A stretch of DNA of 64,000 bases from positions 69,473,597 through 69,537,596 of the forward strand of contig CM037590.1 in the NCBI GenBank assembly GCA_021018995.1, written 5' to 3'. Numbering within the stretch: position 1 is the first letter of the stretch; every line of letters begins with the position of its first letter. The position numbers were made by a program, and so were the translations under genes. Positions 50,001 through 59,314 of this stretch are shown here, in pieces. The DNA comes from Chloranthus sessilifolius (lineage: Eukaryota > Streptophyta > Magnoliopsida > Chloranthales > Chloranthaceae). The notes under the pieces are model-generated. The model was given only the letters and a program-made list of their open reading frames with translations. It did not search any database and was not told the origin of the DNA.

Positions 50001-50075
50001 ATATGTAAAAATAGGGTTTGGAAACAAACCTTCGTCGTCTCGATCGTCGTCTTTCTTCACGAGAGGTTGAGCCAT
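17348..50075 (-). CDS. COPG: Coatomer subunit gamma (gamma-COP), 18 coding exons
   Basis: This gene encodes the gamma subunit of the COPI coat (F-subcomplex), which coats Golgi-derived vesicles for retrograde Golgi-to-ER and intra-Golgi transport. Exons in order: 50075-50030, 48471-48374, 47761-47711, 47616-47503, 46298-46098, 46012-45911, 28308-28201, 28117-27884, 24506-24256, 24154-23983, 21063-20908, 20823-20773, 20391-20251, 20176-19979, 19865-19734, 19633-19460, 18272-18033, 17542-17348. They sum to 2664 nt, or 887 residues plus TAA, against about 886 in Arabidopsis. All 17 introns are GT-AG. Intron 1 is phase 1, intron 9 is phase 2 and the rest are phase 0. The start [11 protein letters not shown] matches the family N-terminus as I recall it. 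The predicted layout is N-terminal HEAT/adaptin-like repeats (residues about 20-540), a charged Ala/Pro linker (about 575-620) and the C-terminal appendage (about 625-887). Nothing in the coding sequence looks broken. Identity comes from recalled plant gamma-COP sequences, not from a search. Confidence 0.97.
20454..20487 (+). repeat. (AT)n microsatellite in intron 12
   Basis: About 17 units, in the 381-bp intron 12 of gamma-COP. Confidence 0.95.
21617..21697 (+). repeat. (AT)n microsatellite in intron 10
   Basis: About 40 uninterrupted units. Tyr/Ile frames across it on both strands are artefacts. Confidence 0.95.
22616..22816. mobile_element. hAT-type MITE, 201 bp, in gamma-COP intron 10
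   Basis: The ends are CAAGGATCAAAATTTCGG and, inverted, CATGGATCAAAATTTTGG. GACCCAAG at 22608-22615 is repeated exactly at 22817-22824, an 8-bp target duplication. The interior is rich in GGTTTCGG and CCGAAACC. It shares termini with the elements at 43471-44269 and 53780-53977. Confidence 0.85.
22930..23275 (-). pseudogene. Fragment similar to the N-terminus of plant patatin/LRR phospholipase (PLA I-like)
   Basis: A minus-strand frame reads [20 protein letters not shown], then [20 protein letters not shown], and further on [15 protein letters not shown]. This parallels the recalled N-terminus of the plant phospholipase with LRR, armadillo and patatin domains: a Ser/Pro-rich stretch, FRIDLDW-AGDDEDQVALRL, then KRREPLRAVTM. 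Only the first part of that large protein is present and no start codon or downstream LRR is seen. It therefore appears to be a captured or retroposed gene fragment in gamma-COP intron 10, in the same orientation as the host gene. The match is from memory of the family. Confidence 0.5.
23533..23620 (+). repeat. Compound (TC)n(TA)n microsatellite in intron 10
   Basis: A (TC)n run to 23569 passes directly into (TA)n to 23620. Confidence 0.95.
23983..28308 (-). CDS. COPG: gamma-COP exons 7-10 (residues 205-459)
   Basis: These exons continue the HEAT/adaptin solenoid. Family blocks include [13 protein letters not shown] (exon 7), [18 protein letters not shown] (exon 8), [18 protein letters not shown] and [20 protein letters not shown] (exon 9), and [19 protein letters not shown] (exon 10). 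Exon 9 ends after two bases of a Leu codon completed by the first base of exon 10, the only phase-2 junction. Exon 7 follows the 17.6-kb intron 6 in the correct frame and its N-terminal residues continue exon 6 without a gap. Introns 7 and 9 are short (83 and 101 bp); intron 8 is 3377 bp. Confidence 0.96.
26049..27230 (+). mobile_element. Gag/coat-like remnant, possibly endogenous pararetrovirus (Caulimoviridae) or Ty3-type, in intron 8
   Basis: Several short frames suggest a virus-like structural protein. An acidic segment ([14 protein letters not shown]) and a central ALHCWWDH-type segment resemble the coat/gag region of plant pararetroviruses. A CCHC zinc knuckle near 27140-27185 ([14 protein letters not shown]) follows. 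No polymerase region was found. The element is old and broken in several places, and its ends are not defined. Family assignment is tentative. Confidence 0.4.
28621..29570 (-). repeat. LTR (3' LTR of the minus-strand element)
   Basis: 950 bp, TG...CA. It matches 31417-32413 along its length, including TCGAGCGAC-rich motifs and the CCAATGCCCTTGAT end. Confidence 0.88.
31417..32413 (-). repeat. LTR (5' LTR of the minus-strand element)
   Basis: 997 bp, TG...CA. It is slightly longer than its partner because of a small duplicated AGGGATGAA segment with poly-T near 31700-31740. Confidence 0.88.
32419..33740. other. Unassigned AT-rich DNA in intron 6
   Basis: No domain, TIR or RNA gene was recognised. 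Open frames are short. Confidence 0.5.
33741..34145. repeat. Foldback (inverted) repeat, about 405 bp
   Basis: A 36-bp arm at 33741-33776 (ACTTAGAAGTTCCAACTTGT and on to AATGATG) is matched in inverted order at 34110-34145 with only about two mismatches. A second inner pair is GCTAGCTTATGCTC near 33821 and its complement near 34058. TTGGAACATCTAAGTGC also recurs as a direct copy near 34086. It could be a MITE; no target duplication was found. Confidence 0.6.
34522..34628 (+). repeat. (AT)n, short (GT)n and poly-G cluster in intron 6
   Basis: (AT)n spans 34522-34594. A GTGTGTGTG stretch and a run of 15 G (34614-34628) follow. Confidence 0.95.
35268..37626 (+). pseudogene. LINE ORF1-like region (DUF4283-type)
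   Basis: The segment [20 protein letters not shown] (about 35915-35970), a downstream RW residue pair, then [10 protein letters not shown] in one frame and [20 protein letters not shown] and [10 protein letters not shown] in the next (36102-36210), follow the order of DUF4283 in plant LINE ORF1 proteins. The frame shifts near 36090-36105. A GC-rich tail with Ser/Pro-rich frames (37290-37626) would be the nucleic-acid-binding end, but no CCHC knuckle was confirmed. Confidence 0.55.
37876..39745 (+). pseudogene. LINE ORF2: endonuclease, partial reverse transcriptase, zf-RVT
   Basis: The endonuclease is visible as a TLQETKWG segment, [28 protein letters not shown], the VVMGDFNGF active-site block and SGARFTWSS. 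The ORF2 signature [19 protein letters not shown] (38916-38972) marks the linker. The start of the polymerase is present ([44 protein letters not shown]), but the catalytic YxDD region is absent. After the poly-C run, [19 protein letters not shown] with the CAMC..E..SQIFLHC finger is the zf-RVT domain. Stops and frameshifts lie in the EN-RT linker. Confidence 0.75.
39559..39587 (+). repeat. Poly-C run of 29 at the LINE deletion junction
   Basis: An uninterrupted run of C joins the reverse-transcriptase start to the zf-RVT segment. It could be real or an assembly or sequencing patch across a hard region. Confidence 0.9.
41521..41576 (+). repeat. (CT)n microsatellite in intron 6
   Basis: About 27 units, flanked by degenerate CTCT-rich sequence. 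Confidence 0.95.
41800..45370 (-). mobile_element. Copia pol remnant, heavily broken, in intron 6
   Basis: Minus-strand fragments occur in Copia order: an integrase-type segment (about 45320-45080), a reverse-transcriptase start (about 43410-43030: [12 protein letters not shown]-type), and RNase H and its end (42256-41830: an [17 protein letters not shown]-type block, then [11 protein letters not shown]). It is broken by many changes and interrupted by a hAT-type MITE (43471-44269). LTRs were not identified, so the outer limits are approximate. It appears old. Confidence 0.65.
43471..44269. mobile_element. hAT-type MITE, about 799 bp, inside the Copia remnant
   Basis: The termini are CATGGATCAAAATCTCGG and, inverted, CATGGATCAAAATCTGGG, the same family as 22616-22816. 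The flanks ATGAAGAG (43463-43470) and ATGTGGAG (44270-44277) agree at 6 of 8 bases, consistent with an old 8-bp duplication. The interior is longer than in the 200-bp copies and may hold a further insertion. Confidence 0.6.
45382..45590 (+). repeat. (TG)n at 45382-45421 and CA-rich tract at 45530-45590
   Basis: About 20 TG units, then about 110 bp later an ACACAC-rich stretch on the same strand. The two are complementary in sequence type and could pair as a stem. Confidence 0.9.
45911..50075 (-). CDS. COPG: gamma-COP exons 1-6 (residues 1-204)
   Basis: These exons encode the acidic N-terminus and the first HEAT repeats. Recognisable family blocks are [18 protein letters not shown] (exon 2), [15 protein letters not shown] (exon 4), [20 protein letters not shown] (exon 5) and [17 protein letters not shown] (exon 6). 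Intron 1 (1558 bp) separates the 46-bp first exon from the rest, as is common in plant housekeeping genes. Introns 3 and 5 are very short (94 and 85 bp). Intron 1 holds a hAT-type MITE (48601-49346) and intron 4 another (46825-47173); neither disturbs a splice site. Confidence 0.96.
46825..47173. mobile_element. hAT-type MITE, 349 bp, in gamma-COP intron 4
   Basis: The termini are CATAATGACAAATTTC and, inverted, CATAGTGACAAATTTCGG. The flanks GTTATAGT (46817-46824) and GTTATTGT (47174-47181) agree at 7 of 8 bases. It contains the (AT)n tract 46989-47054 and TTTCGG-type repeats. Its terminus differs from the GGATCAAAATTT family. Confidence 0.7.
46989..47054 (+). repeat. (AT)n inside the intron-4 MITE
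   Basis: About 33 units in the centre of the 46825-47173 element. Confidence 0.95.
48601..49346. mobile_element. hAT-type MITE, 746 bp, in gamma-COP intron 1
   Basis: GTCTTTGG at 48593-48600 is repeated exactly at 49347-49354. The ends TAAGGAATCAACTACATCGG and, inverted, CAAGGGATTAAATT followed by ATCAGCC and GACCGATACGG, are imperfect inverted repeats. It contains a 149-bp tandem duplication. GTATCGGCTGATAC-type motifs also occur at 42600-42745, suggesting a related copy there. Confidence 0.7.
48631..48928 (+). repeat. 149-bp tandem duplication in the intron-1 MITE
   Basis: AATCAATACTGATACT starts at 48631 and again at 48780. Both copies include ACCGAGATCAAGACG, CAGCCAGCACTGTCC and CAGCCCCGGAGGGCTGCACC. 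They differ at only a few positions. Confidence 0.88.
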
Positions 50076-50300
50076 TGAGAGAGAGGATGCGGAGATCTCT
50101 TCAGCGATTTCTGATTTGAAGCGAGAAAAATATGTACATAGAGGGTTTGGGAGAGAAAATGTTTTATTACATTGCTAATTAATTAAAATGACTAAATTAG
50201 CCCTGTAGGTGTGAAAGCGAACAACTAGCAGGAGTTTAGACGGGTCAGGTTTGGGCCAGGTCCAGCCCACTCCTAGCCCGATTCCATTGTTCCTCAACCC
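50076..50300 (-). promoter_or_regulatory. Probable gamma-COP 5' leader and core promoter
   Basis: On the minus strand just upstream of the ATG there is a pyrimidine-rich CT stretch, as in many plant leaders. An AAACCCT telo-box-like motif lies at 50142-50148, about 67 bp before the ATG. AT-rich TAATAAAA and TTAATTAATTA stretches lie around 50160-50185 and could serve as a TATA-like element. Telo-boxes near the start are known in plant housekeeping genes. The transcription start itself cannot be placed from sequence alone. Confidence 0.3.
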
Positions 50301-51070
50301 AAACTTACCCAATGCATATAGGGATTTAGACTCTGTTCAAACCATTTCTTTTTTTCAAATTTTCATTCCCAAAACCAAACTGGGAAATTTTTTTTTCGTT
50401 CTTTTGGGATTTCGGTTGTATGTTTATTTTTTTCGATTTTCTATTCCTCCCTAATCAGTTTTTAGTTTTTACCACCTAAAAATCTAAATCGAATCTACTT
50501 AGGCCACGTTAGGGTGATTTTGAGAATTTTCCAAAAAAGCTTAGAATCCTAGCAGCTTAGAATTTTGCAGATTCTGAGCTTACTCAGATTCTTACGGTTT
50601 ATGAGAAGTGTTCTTGAGTTTAGTCAAGCTCCTAATTTTTTTGAGCTTTTTCCAGAAAAACTCATATTTCTATGTTCTTGGGTTTTCACTTTCATGATTA
50701 AGATGGATATTTTTCCTCGAGCTTTTTGAGCTCGGGAGCTCAGCATTTTCTAAGTATTTTACTAGGGAATTGGTCTGTTGCTTTCACTCGGAAAAGTTTA
50801 GAAAACAGGAGTTTTAAGATAAAATCTCAAACAAGAGAAAAGCTCGAAAAGTGCTTAGAAATACCAATTTCTAAGTCAATAACTCAGATTTCAAGCCCTT
50901 CTAAACACTCGACCAAACTCTTAATATCGAGTTATAGGACATGAGCCTATGACTCAAGTTATCATTTGTTGTATAAAACATTAGTTGATTTTTAAAGCCA
51001 ATTGACGTGACATGCAATCAATAGGAGCTCGAGTCATAAACGTATGTATTACGATTCAAGTTAGGAGACT

Positions 51071-51126
<56 letters not shown>

Positions 51127-51128
<2 letters not shown>

Positions 51129-51468
51129 GATCCCTACACTTGAAATGTAGCGCTTGATCGCTACACTAGTGTTGGGATCTAATGCCACGTGGGCCTAAAA
51201 AAAACACGCGTTTTGGGATCATTTGCCATATGGCATGTGATCTAAAAAAAAAAAATTATGCCTTCTTTTCCCTTCGAAAAGGTAGTCAAAGTTTGATCTC
51301 ACCCCCTTAACTTAGTGATTTTATTTTATTTTTCAATTTTGACCATATTTTGAATGATAGATAAAATATATTTTTTAGTTATTTTGGGGGGCCATTGACT
51401 TGTCCATGTTGGCTCAACACTTATTCTTGTAGCGATGAATGCTACAATGCTAAAGTATAGCTCCGTTG

Positions 51469-51470
<2 letters not shown>
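51127..51470. mobile_element. Candidate MITE between two (TA)n tracts
   Basis: The left end contains CTACACT, GTAGCG, GATCGCTACACT and AGTGTTGGG. The right end carries the same blocks in inverted order (CAACACTTATTCTTGTAGCG, then ATGCTACAATG). Both ends abut (TA)n. Similarity between arms is imperfect and the boundary is set by the microsatellites. Confidence 0.45.

Positions 51471-51543
<73 letters not shown>
51471..51543 (+). repeat. Compound (AT)n(AG)n microsatellite
   Basis: (AT)n to 51500 passes into (AG)n to 51543. Confidence 0.95.
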
Positions 51544-51545
<2 letters not shown>

Positions 51546-53469
51546 TTGTTAAACTTTGTTGAAAAAATTTTCAATTAAGACCAACAATTTCTTATAATTT
51601 AGATACATTTCACTTTAGTTAAAAAAAGTTGGTGTCGTTAAAAAATAATTTGAAGTGCTATTTTAAGGAAGCCTATACGTAGGATGTGAAATTGTGAATA
51701 TCCCTATAAATGCCCTTTTAAGGTTTACATCCGTCTTTTTTTTGTCTCTTTAACTTTCTGTCATCCTTTTTACTGTGTATGGAGGCCAGAGGGTCTCTAT
51801 TTTCAACATAAAAGCTCTTATAAACCCTTTCATAAATCTACTTCCAATTTGATAGAACTAAGTACAAGGGCAAATGTTTATGGGTGTGAAATCCTTGAGA
51901 AGATCAAATGCCTACTTAATAACCTTATTTTTTCAGTATTTTAAAAGGTCAATAAATGTTTATGAATTAGTTTAGCCTCATAAGTCTAGAGACCCGACCC
52001 ACGATCGGTTAGGTTTGGGTTTGGGTTCATATTTCTAACCCGTCGGGTTGGATTGAAAATTCCAATTTGTTTATCAAGCATGTCAGGTTCAGGTTGAGGT
52101 TCCTTGATTGTTACCTGACTTGACTTGATTCCCTCCCTTATATTTTAACCTAATTTGCCCAATCTGATGAACTCAACCCGAGTTTTTGGTACATTAGTTG
52201 AAAGTTGAAATGCGTTTGGATTGAGGATTTCAATAAACAAGCTGTGTCAGGTTAACCTAGAGCAACACCAACCGCTACCCATCTGCACCCCTAGGCTACC
52301 CATCGGCAGCCCTAGTCTTAATATGATCCCCTAGTATTAAAATGTAGTAATGTGCCATTGCTCCAACCATAGTAACCAAGTCAGGGTTTAAGAATAAGCC
52401 GGCTTGGAAAATTTTGGAAAAATGGTAAAAATTGTGAAACACAAAAAGGGGAAATTTTAATAAAAGTTATAAAAATTAGGAAAAAAAAATGGGAAAAAAA
52501 TAAAATAAAATTGAGAAAAAAAGTAGGAAAATTACCATTTTTTTACTATATCATGGTAGCTAGATCCTAACCAATCAATCATGACTGCTCAATTACGGCC
52601 ATTAGATCATGATTTCTTCATCATGTTCATTCAATTGCAGTCACCAATTAAGCTGTGTTCACTCGATCGTAGTTGTTTTTATATGAGCGTTCAATAGTGA
52701 TAGTTTAATTTTAGCTAACTCCTCAAGCATGGTGTTTGATTGTGGCCACCGTAGCGATTATCAATCATAACTAGTAGATCATGACCTCTTATGAGGCCCA
52801 TGTAATAACCTTTTCTTTTAAATAATAAATGTTTTTTTTTATTTATTTATTTTTATATAGGTAAGTTAGGCTTAAACCTGCAATCTTGCGGTTGCAATAT
52901 TGTCCACCTTCCATTGTGTTAGAGGCCGGAGCCCAATAAATGTATGATTTCTTAATAAGTTGGTTTTAATCTTTTCACGCTATCCTTGCCATCAATGCAA
53001 TCAAAATTGGATACCTCTGTTTGAGCCCATCACTTTAGTGGTGGGCAAACATCACCTTAAATCAGACGATTGTGATCAGTTTTCATTTTGATCTTCGACA
53101 CAATGGATCTTGAGATTATAAGCGTGCCATCAAATGGTTAAGGTTTTGATTCCACGGCACCAATCCCAAAACATGGCCACAGCATGTCGAAACCGAAATC
53201 TTACCGGCAAAAGAGATTTCAGACGATATGTTGATCCATGACACAACTTAGTTTTATGGCATGGCCGTAGTAATAGGCAAAACATCTTATCCCACGCCTC
53301 TTTGAAGGAAAAAGTATCATTGATGTTGGGTCTCCACACAATATGTATCTTTGCCATTCGTCTAAGGCTTCGAAATCAGTATGGCCGATCCGGTATGCAA
53401 CTTTATTTACCTCATTGGCCAATCAGCTGCCATTAAGCGAAAATTGTAAAATACCGTAGATGTTGAAGG

Positions 53470-54140
53470 TGTTAAAATTAGAGTCGTTATAATGAACTCA
53501 ATATAGGGATCTTGGCTATGATTTTATCAAAAGCTTTAAAATAAAAAATCACTAATTCACCTTGGGTGTGGGCCATAAAACTCATGAAAGATGGGTTGTC
53601 GCTTAAATCTTCAATCATCTCCTCATTCTCAATACCTCTGAGCACAGTAGGGATGCCTCTGCTAATAAAGAGGGTTGAAGTGTGTCGAATAATTGTTGGG
53701 ATCAAGCATTCCTTATATTTATAGCCAATGAGTCATTTCCATTAAAGACTTAAATTACTAATTATATTGTGATTGAAAACAATGATCAAAATTTCGGCCG
53801 AAATGACAGAAATTTCGGGTCAAATTATCGGTTTCGGTCCTCACCGAAACAATAATTTGGACCGAAAATTCGATCAGATTTTTATATGAGACTGATATTA
53901 TTGGCCGAAATTTCGGTTCAAATTTTCAGTTTCGGTCCCCTCCGAAACCGAAATGAAACCCGAAATTTTGATCATTGATTGAAAATCACAATCATACCCT
54001 AAATAAAAACTTAATTATTAGTTGCTTATTCTCTCAAATTTACCAAATTAGCAACTATTACATCTCAAGATTGATCTTATACCATTCACTGGTCAACGGA
54101 TTGACCATAGTGACGGCCACCAAAATAAAAACTTCTAACA
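53470..54140 (-). repeat. Copia 3' LTR, containing a nested MITE
   Basis: TG...CA copy aligned to 59315-59779. The extra 206 bp is accounted for by the MITE and its target duplication. Confidence 0.92.
53780..53977. mobile_element. hAT-type MITE, 198 bp, inside the Copia LTR
   Basis: The termini CAATGATCAAAATTTCGG are perfect inverted repeats over 18 bp. ATTGAAAA at 53772-53779 is repeated exactly at 53978-53985. The other LTR has a single ATTGAAAA-like site (ATTAGAAA) and no insert, so this is a clean filled-versus-empty pair. Confidence 0.9.
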
Positions 54141-57100
54141 GTCTCCCACTTGATCACGCTATGCAAATAAACTCCGATTAGCAAATGTTAGTTAACTTTC
54201 TTTGAATGACAAATCTTAATCAATCTCAATCAAAATCTTTATAATCAATCTGATCCAATGAGAATACTAACACAAAATCAATGTAGTCAATATATCATGT
54301 CATCGACACATGACTATTCATTAGTTACCGTATTAGAATTCATCACCGACATGGATTCCAACTAGCATGATTTCACATAGATTGCAAGTTTACAAACTGA
54401 ATGGTGATTACATATAAACTCATTCTATTATTAGTCATACTTTATTGCCATCTATGGACACCATATGTTCCAAAATTTAATTTGCATAAAAATAAAAAAG
54501 TAAATAAATAATCCTTATTTTCGAATCAATTAAACAAATATATTCACTCTTATACATCCACTCTCAAAGGCAATCAAAATAATATATTTGAAACCTCCAC
54601 TAGTATTGTTGTTATTGAAGATAGTTATCGCATCGAAATTGTCACATAAGATTCTCAGTGACCTTGAAATACTATCAACAATTCGAAGTCATAAGATAAA
54701 ATTTCTCAACCATAGCGCCTCACATGTTGTCTCAAAACATGCTACAACTCTGCTTCCATAGTAGACAAAATAGTTAGCATTTGTTTAGCGTTCTTTCAAG
54801 ATACAGGTCCACCTAAAAGCATAAACATATAACCCGATATGGACCTACGGGTGTCTTAACACCCAACATAATCGACATCTGAATAACCAATAATTTTAAG
54901 GTTATTCAACCTTTTGTACGTGAACATGTGCCCTTTTGTCCATTTTAAATAGCGAAAAAATTTTTTGGCCGCTTTCCAATAGTCCAAACCAAAATTATAT
55001 TGATAGCTATCAAGCATGCCAATTATATATACTATGTCTAGATGAGTACAGACTTGTGCATACATGAGACTCCCTACTATCGATGTATAGGAAATTGTCT
55101 CTATTTATTTTCTCTCCAAATCAATTATGAGATTATGAAGCAGACTAAATTTATCACCCTTAATGACAGGGGCAACAGTAGCTGAGCAATTATGCATGTT
55201 AAACGTTTTAAGAATTTTATCAATATAAACTCTTTGAGACAATCTTAATATACCACGGGCTCTATCTCGATGAATCTCCATTTCTATCACGAGGAAGCTT
55301 CACCAAGTTCTTTCATATCAAAATTCTTTGACAAAAAGTTATTTGTCTCAAATAAAATGCTCAAACTACTACTAGCAAGTAGTATATCATCAACATACAA
55401 AACAAGAATGATAAACTTGCTTTCACTAATTTTCAGATATATAAATTGATCCATAATATTTTCTTTAAAATTGAAGTTTGAAATGACTTCATAAAATTTT
55501 AAGTATCATTATCGAGATGCCTGCTTTAAACCATATATAGACCTTTTGAGTCTATAAACTAAATGGTTCCCCCCTCAGCTTGAACACCTTTAGATTGTGT
55601 CATAAAGATATTTTCATGCAGTTCAATATTCAAAAAAGCAGCTTTTACATCCATTTGATGCAATTTTAAGTCAAAATGAGCTACCGACGTTTTGACTATC
55701 CTAAAATATTTTTTTCTAGAGACAGTGAAAAATGTCTTTTTATAATCTATTCCATCCTTTTGAGTGAATCCTTTAGCAACTTACTTGGCCTTGTATCTTT
55801 TTATATTACCTTTAGAATATTGTTTGGTTTTATATACTAATTTACAGCCTACAGGCTCCTTCAGGTAACTCGCAAAGATTCCAGATCGAGTTATGTTTCA
55901 CTAATTCCAACTCATCCTTCATAGCTTCGAGTCATTAAGTTGATTTGTCACTCATCATAGCTTGATTAAAAGAAACATGATATGTTTCCTTTCCAAAATC
56001 ATACTCACTTTCATTGAGATAGACAATATAGTCATAAAAAATGATTGATTTCTTTGCTCTCTTTGATCTACGCAATGGTTGACCATTGGCGGTCACCATA
56101 AGAGCAAGAGTCTCATCAATATGGGGCATTTCAATAGATATAGTTTCAGGTGCATCAACACTTTTTTGAATAATTAGTATTTGTACCACCTTTTCTTGAA
56201 TAAAAAGGATATGAATTATAACTCGATTCTCCTCAAAAGTAATTTTTCTAGGCTTAACACTCCCACTGTTCTCATAGTCCTCAAAGAATTTCACATATCT
56301 AGTCTCAACAATCTGAGTACAATGAGTGAGGCAATAAAATCTCTAGCCTTTTGACCTATCAGGGTAACCAATAAAATGACAACTTACAGTTTTATGATCC
56401 AATTATCTTAATTATGGATTATATACCTTTGCTTCAGCTAAACAATCTAAAATGTGTAAATATCCTAAAGTCGATTTTCTTCCTACCTATAGCGCATAAG
56501 GAGTTTTGGGAACAATCTTATTAGGAACTCGATTTAAGATATGTACTGCTGTTTTCAAGACTTCTCCCCACAAGAACATAGGTAACTTAGAGTTGCACAA
56601 TATGCTTCTCATTATATCCATAAGAGTAGGATTTTGTCGCTCAACTACACTATTCTGTTCAGGTGTTTTCAACATGGTGTATTAAGAAACAATGTCATGC
56701 ACTTATAGATACATGGCGAATGGTCTTGGATTGCGACCTATTTTAGAGTATCTATTATAGTACTCTTCGCCTCTATCAGATCTCATAATTTTAATCTTCG
56801 AATTAAGTTGTAACTCAACTTCAATTTTATAGATCTTAAACATATTCAGGGCCTCAGATTTCTCATAGATGAGAACTATATAACTGAAACGAGAATAATA
56901 ATCAGTGGAGGTAATAAAATACATTTGGCCACCAATAGTATGAGTTAGAAACACATAAATATCAGTGTGGACTATTTATATCAAACTCATGCTCTTGATA
57001 GCTTATTTCTTATTAGTTTTCATGAGTTTTCCTTTAACGCAAACTACATAAGTATTGAAGTCAGAGAAATCGAGTTCATCGATTACATCATCTTTAATTA

Positions 57101-59314
57101 ACCTCTCTATTTTATCTTTAGATATATGGCCTAAACGTTTATATCATAAAATGGAGGAGTTGTCGCTTGCTCGTTTTTGTTTCTTACTAACTTTATCACC
57201 TACATGCATAAAAACTAAAGATTAGGCGTAAGATAAATCAAAGTTCAATTTATAGAGATTACCCACTAGTGAGCCACCACCCACGATATCAGAATCAAAT
57301 AATAGAGTAAAGACATTATATCCAAATTTAAATTTAAAACCTAATGAATCAAATTTAGAAATTGATATAAGGTTTCTAGTGATATTTGAAACATAAATAG
57401 TATCAACTAAATCCAAAATGAAACCTCTATCTAAAATAAGACGGAGAGTCCCAATGGCCTCCACGTCTACTTCTACTATATTTTTAAGTTTGATGGTCCA
57501 TTTGCCTTTATTTAGCTTTTTGCTGGATTGAAATCTCTGTATTGAATTACTTATATAAATAGTTACACCAGAATCTATCCACCAAGTATTGCGTGGAGCA
57601 TCAACATAAAGTGATTCAAAACACATAAAAATCAGGTCATTACCTTTCTTAACTAGCCAATCTCTGTATTTCTGACAATCCTTCTTGATGTGTCCCATCT
57701 TCTTACAGAAGTGACATTAGAAGTCAGAAGTAGATTTGTTAGTTTCTCTTTGTTTGATTCCCGATTGAAAAACTTTTACGTTCTTTCTTTTATATGATCC
57801 CTTCTTTCTCTTGAATTTTTTTTTCGATGGTCTAAAAGTGGCACAATAAACACTTTCAGGTTTTTCAGCCCTAAGTCTTTCTTTTTCTTGAACGCAGTGA
57901 GCGATTAGCTCGTTCATCGTCCATTTCTTTGTCTGCGTGTTATAATTAATCTTGAATAGATCAAATTATGCAAGAAAAGAAATCATAATAAAGTGAACAA
58001 GATAATCCTAAGAAAAACTCATATCCATTTCCTTCAATTGAGCCGCTATGCCACTCATTCTCATAATATGCTCCCGTAAGCCATTATGACCCTCATATTT
58101 TATGGTTCTCATTTTAATAATAAGACTACTGACAAGTGCCTTAGAAGTCTCCTGAAATTGTTCCTAAAGGGCTTGTATATATTTCTTTGCATTGTGCGAG
58201 TCGAAAATACCTCCCCAGATCGCATTAGTAATAGAACTCATACGATTTGATCTATCACATTTTTCTAAATCCGCATTGTTTACTTTTAGATCCTCAGTTG
58301 AGGCATCGACAGTGAGCACCATGAGTTTATCAAATCGTATAGTATAGTCAAGATCCATGTAGCCTAAATAAATTTACAATTTTTCATTCCATTTGCCATA
58401 GTTTGAGCCACTCAAAGATTCAATTCCATCAATCATAGTAGTAATAGAAGATGAGTTCAATATTGCATAATAATTAAAGGCTTTATTATGTCCACATACA
58501 ATTATAGTAACTATCAATTCCATAAGATTATATTTATAGTGTTTTACGCAAAAGTTAAATTATGTCAAGGAATATAATAAAAATAAAACCAATGTGATTT
58601 TATTGAGAAATAATTTGTATCATTATGACCTCTATTGGGTCGAGTCATAACACACTAGTTGCTTCCTCAATCTATATTATTGATTGTGATACTAATTGCA
58701 TTATTATAACCCTTCACTGGGTCGAGTCACAACACGCTAGCAGTACCCACATACAAAATAATGAATAGCAAAATATAATCATCACACAACATTAAGTGAT
58801 TCATTACCGTTGTGCAGAAGTAATCCCTCAAGTTGTGATATCAACGTTTACTACACACTTTCACTAAATTTGTAATAGTCTTTTATAAAAATATACCTCA
58901 CTTTGAAACCACAACACGCGAATGATCATCACCATTGGGCAGAAGAATCCTTCCAAGTCATGTTTTCTATTTGGGTTTGATAATATTTTAGATGGTCACA
59001 AAAGTAATTAAAAAAAAAAAAATAATAATAACAATGAAAGAATAGCTTTAATATTGGCTTGGGAAGCCATTGTTTTTCTTAGATATATATATATATATAT
59101 ATGTTGGTGGTGCCTAATCAAGAGTATGTGCTACTTCTCAAATGTTGTATTTATACATAGTGTCACCTCACTTATTTCCATCAAGAATAGATGCCATTGA
59201 ATTATTGGGTACCCTAAGTTTAGCGCCCCCCCCCCCCCCCTAGTGGGCGATCAAGAAAACTAATGATAATGCTTTGATTAAACCATGGCCTAAACCATAA
59301 GCTTTGATACCAAT

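Larger units (their letters stand above)
50301..53464. other. Intergenic DNA upstream of gamma-COP
   Basis: No gene was recognised. It contains two (TA)n tracts (51074-51126 and 51471-51500) with an (AG)n run (51500-51543), a TIR-like element between them, and an AT-rich stretch near 52400-52560. Confidence 0.5.
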
